A DNA stretch of 10,526 bases from Candidatus Zhuqueibacterota bacterium (lineage in GTDB: Bacteria; SM23-31): NCBI GenBank assembly GCA_022562855.1, contig JADFON010000039.1:1-10526 (forward strand), given 5' to 3'. The position numbers and the translations under genes were made by a program. Each line of letters begins with the position of its first letter. Position 1 is the stretch's first letter. The notes beneath the pieces are model-generated. The model was not told where the DNA came from and ran no database searches. It saw nothing but the letters and a program-made list of their open reading frames with translations. Below, piece by piece: positions 6,540-10,526 of this stretch.

Positions 6540-9194
6540 ATGAAACAGGTAACAAGGATAAGTGTTTCAGGGTTCTTATTGCTGGCTTTGTTGGTGGCAG
6601 TCACCATACCGCTCTATGCCCAGAGAGTGGTCCTCTCGGCAGAATCGTACGCGAAACCTCCAAAAGAGATCATGGATGTTGTGCTCGCTCCACGGTACAA
6701 CAATGCCACACTTTCCAATCTCAGCCCCGACGGAGTCCATTATCTTATTACAAAGCGTTCGGGTTTGACCCAGATTGCCGATATGGCGAAACCGTTTTAT
6801 AACCTCGGTGAAACCGAATACGACCCAAAGGGCAACCGGTCGCGAAGATTTACGACAACGCCAACGGTCGGATTCGAACTTTTTAACTGGAAGGACCAGA
6901 CGACTACAGTAGTTGATGTACCTGACGGTGCAAGAGTAAGCAGCGCCGCATGGTCTCCTGACGGCAGTAAGCTCGCATATTTTGCACATTTTGATGACGC
7001 CACACATATTTATATAGCCGATGTCAGCAATGGTAAATCAAAAAAACTGACAAGGACCCCGGTGTTGGCTACACAGGTGACATCGTTCCAATGGACAAAC
7101 GACAGCGAAAAGATCCTGACCGTTTTGCTTCCCGACAACCGTGGACCTGAACCGGGTGTCGAAACAGGAATCGCTCAGATGAGAGTGCGTATGACAAGAA
7201 GCGGCGAAACTCCGACCAGGACATACCGCTTCCTGCTTCAGACGCCGCATGACGAAGACCTGCTTGAATATTATTCAACAGGGCAGATTGCACTGATCGA
7301 AGTTGATAACAGAAGGGTTCGGAAGATTGGCGAACCCGACATGTACCGGAGCATTAATATGTCGCCCAAAGGGGATTATTTCAGGGTAACAACTATGCTA
7401 AAACCGTTTTCCTATATAGTTCCCCAGAGAAGTTTTGGCACTTACGAAAGAATGTGGGATGTCAATGGGAACGTTGTTATTGACACGCTCAATTACAGCG
7501 CGTTACGTGAAGGCGGCGGCGGTCGCGGCGGCGAAGCACAGGACAATGGAGACAAAAGAAACCTTACCTGGGCATTTGACGGAAACGGTATGACGTACCT
7601 GCAGCAAGAACCCGCGCCGGATGATGAAGAAGAAGAATCGACCACGGAAACTCAGTCAGAGAGCGGAAGGGGCAGAGACAGAAACCCTGACCGTTTTATG
7701 CGATGGATTCCACCTTTTGATGAAAACAGCACCGAAGTCATCTATGAGCAGAATACACGTATGTCGAGCATCCGGGTTTCCGAAGATTTTCAGACATTAT
7801 TCGTTAGAGAAGGCGGCGGCGGTGGACGAGGCGGTCGTGGCGGTCGCGGGGGTGGCGGCGGTCGTGGAGGTGGCGGGCGAAATAGCGTTCAGCGTCTTTT
7901 TGCCGTTCATTTGAGCGATCCGCAAACAAAGCTCCCGATATCGACCTATAACTCAAGCGACGATGATGCTTTTTACAAAAACCCCGGCAGCCTAATGACA
8001 AAACGCGGCTCCGTAACCGGGTCGGTAGTCCGTATGTCAAGTGATAAACAATACGTCTACCTGTCGGGTACGCAGTACTTTGAAGATCCTCTTCAAAATG
8101 CTCCCCGCCCGTTTATCGACAAGGTTCCGGTCGGTGATTATGAAAATAAAGAGAGAATTTTCCAGAGCAGCGCCGATGCCAATGAACGTGTTTCGGCTAT
8201 GTTTGACGATGAAGGCGAACAAATAATGGTCACCCGTGGATCAAGAACCGAAATAGACGATTCCTATCTGTTTAACCTGAGGACCGGCAGCAGGGAAAAA
8301 CTGACAAACAATATTGACTATTCTCCCGAAATTACCAAGGCACAGCGCAGACGTTTCAGGTTTAAACGGGTTGACGGGTTCGAATTTAACGGTGTGGTTA
8401 CTCTTCCGCCTGATTACGTAGAAGGAACGCGGCTTCCTGCAATGTTCTGGTTCTATCCGCGTGAATATAGCGGAGAAGACATGGCTGAAGCCCAGAAATC
8501 CTACGATGAGCGCTCAAGAACGTTGAACGTGAATGCTTTTCCGAATGTCCGCCCACGAACAATGTCGATACTTACCAAATTGGGCTACGCGGTTGTTGAA
8601 CCGGACTGTCCGATTGTCGGTCAGCCGGGTCAGATGAATAACAACTATGTCCAGGACTTGCGCAACAGCCTGTGGGCAGTGATCGATCATCTGGACAAAG
8701 CCGGGATAATCGACCGTGACCGGCTTGCAATCGGCGGTCACAGCTACGGCGCTTTCGGCGCCGCCAACGCAATGATCCACACACCGTTCTTTAAGGCGGG
8801 AATTGCGGGGGATGGAAATTACAACCGGACGCTGACGCCGATGTCTTTTCAGAGTGAACGCCGGTATATATGGGATGCCAGGGAAGTATATTTTTCCATG
8901 TCCCCGATGTTGTGGGCAAACCAGATGAATGGTGCATTACTGATGTACCATGGAATGGACGATGCCAATACCGGAACGTTCCCGATCAATTCCGAACGTA
9001 TGTTCCAGGCATTGAACGGTCTTGATAAGGATGCGTCTTTATATATGTATCCTTATGAACATCACGGACCTGTGGCAGAGGAAACGCTTCTCGACCTCTG
9101 GGCGCGCTGGGTCGAATGGCTCGATATTTATGTGAAAAATCCGGAAAAGTCAAAAGAGCAGACAAAGAAAATAGGTGAAGGCGGAATCCGGTAA
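6540..9194 (+). CDS. Exported S9 (prolyl oligopeptidase family) serine peptidase, glutamyl endopeptidase-like
   Basis: Protein of 884 residues. A signal peptide (1-27, ending LYA before Q28) sends it to the periplasm or outside. Residues about 45-600 look like the beta-propeller gate, with WD40/TolB-like strands such as SSAAWSPDGSKLAYFAH (134-150). The alpha/beta-hydrolase domain (about 605-865) carries the triad: S735 in GGHSYGAFGA, D808 in HGMDD and H842 in EHHGP. NRTLTPMSFQSE (762-773) strongly recalls plant and bacterial glutamyl endopeptidases (MEROPS S9D), so cleavage after acidic residues is a reasonable but unproven guess. Odd features are low-complexity inserts in the propeller: a short Gly/Arg run (323-331), an acidic Ser/Thr run (358-376) and a 23-residue Gly/Arg run (425-447). 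It probably degrades external peptides. Own promoter candidate, strong ribosome binding site, and a terminator 62 bp past the stop. Confidence 0.93.
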   Translation: MKQVTRISVSGFLLLALLVAVTIPLYAQRVVLSAESYAKPPKEIMDVVLAPRYNNATLSNLSPDGVHYLITKRSGLTQIADMAKPFYNLGETEYDPKGNRSRRFTTTPTVGFELFNWKDQTTTVVDVPDGARVSSAAWSPDGSKLAYFAHFDDATHIYIADVSNGKSKKLTRTPVLATQVTSFQWTNDSEKILTVLLPDNRGPEPGVETGIAQMRVRMTRSGETPTRTYRFLLQTPHDEDLLEYYSTGQIALIEVDNRRVRKIGEPDMYRSINMSPKGDYFRVTTMLKPFSYIVPQRSFGTYERMWDVNGNVVIDTLNYSALREGGGGRGGEAQDNGDKRNLTWAFDGNGMTYLQQEPAPDDEEEESTTETQSESGRGRDRNPDRFMRWIPPFDENSTEVIYEQNTRMSSIRVSEDFQTLFVREGGGGGRGGRGGRGGGGGRGGGGRNSVQRLFAVHLSDPQTKLPISTYNSSDDDAFYKNPGSLMTKRGSVTGSVVRMSSDKQYVYLSGTQYFEDPLQNAPRPFIDKVPVGDYENKERIFQSSADANERVSAMFDDEGEQIMVTRGSRTEIDDSYLFNLRTGSREKLTNNIDYSPEITKAQRRRFRFKRVDGFEFNGVVTLPPDYVEGTRLPAMFWFYPREYSGEDMAEAQKSYDERSRTLNVNAFPNVRPRTMSILTKLGYAVVEPDCPIVGQPGQMNNNYVQDLRNSLWAVIDHLDKAGIIDRDRLAIGGHSYGAFGAANAMIHTPFFKAGIAGDGNYNRTLTPMSFQSERRYIWDAREVYFSMSPMLWANQMNGALLMYHGMDDANTGTFPINSERMFQALNGLDKDASLYMYPYEHHGPVAEETLLDLWARWVEWLDIYVKNPEKSKEQTKKIGEGGIR

Positions 9195-9249
9195 CAGGTA
9201 GATTTACATGCTTAAAAAGATGTGCCGATTTAATTGATCGAGAAGAATC

Positions 9250-9290
9250 AAAAAAGAGGACGTCCGGTTTATAGAGACGTCCTTTTTTTA
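9250..9290. terminator. Bidirectional intrinsic terminator between convergent genes
   Basis: Stem AGGACGTC (9257-9264) pairs with GACGTCCT (9276-9283) around an 11-base loop. A run of six A (9250-9255) precedes it and a run of T (9283-9289) follows, so it gives a hairpin plus U-tract on either strand. It lies just after the + strand peptidase gene and touches the stop codon (9288-9290) of the minus-strand gene. Confidence 0.9.
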
Positions 9291-10526
9291 TTTTGCGGTA
9301 TAAGGCTCCAAGAGTGCGATTTGTTGAAAACCGTTATGCAGGGGCGTGGCGGAGAGATCAGACTGACTGAGTGGCAGGAGACCCAGAATCAGTCCGATTG
9401 ATCTTACAATACTTGAAGTATCGTACAACGTGCGGTCTACAAATCCACGTTTGCTGTAGGGGCTTATTGCAAGGGCTATTGATCTGTTGTCAGCCGGATA
9501 CCCGGTTTGAGAACTGCCTTGAACAACAAAAATCACCGATTCCTGCCAAATTCGACTATTGGATATTGCCTCGACAATCATCCCGAGGGCTTGGTCGCTG
9601 TCGGTAACAGCCACCCGGCTAACTTCGAGGTCATCTGCAAAATCCCTGTCTAAGTGATCATGAGGTAAATACAGTATATTCAGTTTTGGGATGGAATTTC
9701 CGGCAGCCTGCCGATCGAAGTCTTTAATAAAAATTTCAGCCCGTTCGGTATCCGGGAAATTGACATCGAATGGAGGATAATCAGGAGAAAAATGTCCTTT
9801 CAGATTTTCTAAGTTTGCGGTTAAGGAAGATTTTCTATCAGAAAGATACGAGACAAACAACCCATAAAGATTGTACGTCAAATCTTTTTGGTTTGCCGCA
9901 TCCCAAATATATCCGGCGTCCGGTGAAGCGATAGGAAAAACTCCTTCCGCCGGGTATGGGAAGCCTCGATTGTAAGAGTGAACGGGTGCAAGACTCATTA
10001 TAAAGTCGGTTACTGTAGCTGCGGTTGACCATTCCAGTCCCTCTCCTCGCGTGGCGCCGTTTACATAAAAATTATCATACAATACAAATTTCTCGGTGAG
10101 AGCATGATAATTTGGTGTAACCGCCCTGCCAAAAACCGGAGTTTCAACATTTCCCGTTCTATTCCGGAGGTCACCAAATACCTGCTCATAATTCAGGTTT
10201 CCTTTGATGATATAAAATACATACCTGATAAGCGTCGCTTCACCTTGCATCCTCGGTATAGCCCTCGGTTCTCTAAAAGTAACGCCGAATTCAAGCCTGT
10301 CAGCCATCTCTACATAACCATTGTTCTTTCTTACCCGTTGTGTATATTCACTTAACCGTGCGTTATCAGGAATTTGGATAAAGGAAACCGTTCCCGGATT
10401 ACCGCGTTCCCCGGCGTTATTTCTGTCTTTACTGTTGGCATCCTCACTCGAATCTTTACCGCCACCGCGGTTGGTGACAATGAGTTGATTATTAGATAAT
10501 TTTACCGATGTCGGATATTCTCCGGT
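9288..10526 (-). CDS. YncE-propeller / phosphoesterase (alkaline phosphatase-like) protein, C-terminal part, active site apparently degenerate
   Basis: The frame stays open from the stop at 9288-9290 to the right edge, so 412 residues are visible and the N-terminus lies outside; a Met codon at 10305-10307 is internal. Numbering from the edge, residues 1-60 look like the last blades of a YncE-type propeller (TGEYPTSVKLS, LIVTN, GTVSFIQIP) with a polar, charged linker at 20-44. Residues about 100-400 match the phosphoesterase family fused to such propellers: YVFYIIKGNLNYEQVFGDL (102-120, spanning both ends), WSTAATVTDF (166-175), PIASPDAGYIWDAA (198-211), LPHDH (287-291) and SIALAISPYSKRG (349-361). 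Several expected metal ligands differ: the usual KEN is KGN (108-110), and the usual ED-D-Q-G-DH region is QGSSQTG (336-342). It could be a non-catalytic binding or structural protein. Probably exported, but the signal region is not visible. Confidence 0.8.
   Translation of the reverse strand, partial: TGEYPTSVKLSNNQLIVTNRGGGKDSSEDANSKDRNNAGERGNPGTVSFIQIPDNARLSEYTQRVRKNNGYVEMADRLEFGVTFREPRAIPRMQGEATLIRYVFYIIKGNLNYEQVFGDLRNRTGNVETPVFGRAVTPNYHALTEKFVLYDNFYVNGATRGEGLEWSTAATVTDFIMSLAPVHSYNRGFPYPAEGVFPIASPDAGYIWDAANQKDLTYNLYGLFVSYLSDRKSSLTANLENLKGHFSPDYPPFDVNFPDTERAEIFIKDFDRQAAGNSIPKLNILYLPHDHLDRDFADDLEVSRVAVTDSDQALGMIVEAISNSRIWQESVIFVVQGSSQTGYPADNRSIALAISPYSKRGFVDRTLYDTSSIVRSIGLILGLLPLSQSDLSATPLHNGFQQIALLEPYTAK

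Noticed and set aside
7812-7880. Gly-rich repeat as a CRISPR or DNA minisatellite
   Set aside because: The units are 3-9 bases, irregular and in frame within a coding sequence, without spacers.
7621-8040. Overlapping frames on both strands across the Gly-rich part of the peptidase gene
   Set aside because: GGC/GGT-rich DNA keeps several frames open; the products are low-complexity and unlike any family.
9371-9607. Plus-strand ORF opposite the phosphoesterase-like gene
   Set aside because: It is a shadow of the minus-strand gene, which has clear family motifs along this whole stretch.
10305-10307. Met codon as the true start of the minus-strand gene
   Set aside because: The frame stays open for 73 more codons to the window edge, and those codons match YncE-propeller motifs, so the Met is internal.

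Overview
The window reads as chromosomal DNA from a Gram-negative bacterium, probably in the Fibrobacteres-Chlorobi-Bacteroidetes (FCB) neighbourhood (Ignavibacteria, Marinimicrobia or Calditrichota-like). This placement is an inference. It rests on moderate GC in genes with very AT-rich spacers, a 'TGTCATTTCGACCGAAG...GGAGAAATCT' type of interspersed repeat familiar from that group, a fused formiminotransferase-cyclodeaminase, and large exported S9 peptidase and YncE/phosphoesterase proteins. I see no rRNA, tRNA, CRISPR array, transposase or phage gene.

Layout. (1) Positions 1-221 hold the 3' end of a DUF5655-type gene, apparently broken by an in-frame TAA at 147-149. (2) Positions 222-345 are an AT-rich leader with a candidate promoter, followed by hutU (urocanate hydratase) and hutI (imidazolonepropionase), which overlap by 4 bp. 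(3) A 306-bp spacer carries a hairpin-rich repeat with inverted ends (3339-3487). (4) ftcD follows: a fused glutamate formimidoyltransferase / formimidoyl-THF cyclodeaminase with a TTG start and an extra segment that resembles a degenerate C2H2 zinc finger. (5) An exported TPR protein (5431-6228). (6) A 311-bp AT-rich spacer with a possible promoter and a strong Shine-Dalgarno site. (7) An exported S9 serine peptidase with long Gly/Arg and acidic inserts (6540-9194). (8) A bidirectional terminator between convergent genes. (9) On the minus strand, the C-terminal part of a YncE-propeller plus phosphoesterase protein that runs off the right edge and seems to have lost several metal-binding residues.

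How the genes work together. hutU, hutI and ftcD are three consecutive steps of histidine breakdown: urocanate to imidazolonepropionate, to formiminoglutamate, to glutamate plus 5,10-methenyl-THF and ammonia. The first enzyme, histidine ammonia-lyase (hutH), is not in the window. The TPR protein, peptidase and phosphoesterase-like protein are exported or probably exported, and have no evident functional tie to the hut genes beyond a loose theme of peptide and amino acid use.

I found no convincing new multi-gene system. The points most worth a second look are the degenerate active site of the phosphoesterase-like protein, the zinc-finger-like insert in FtcD, the nonsense codon in the DUF5655 gene, and the repeat element before ftcD.
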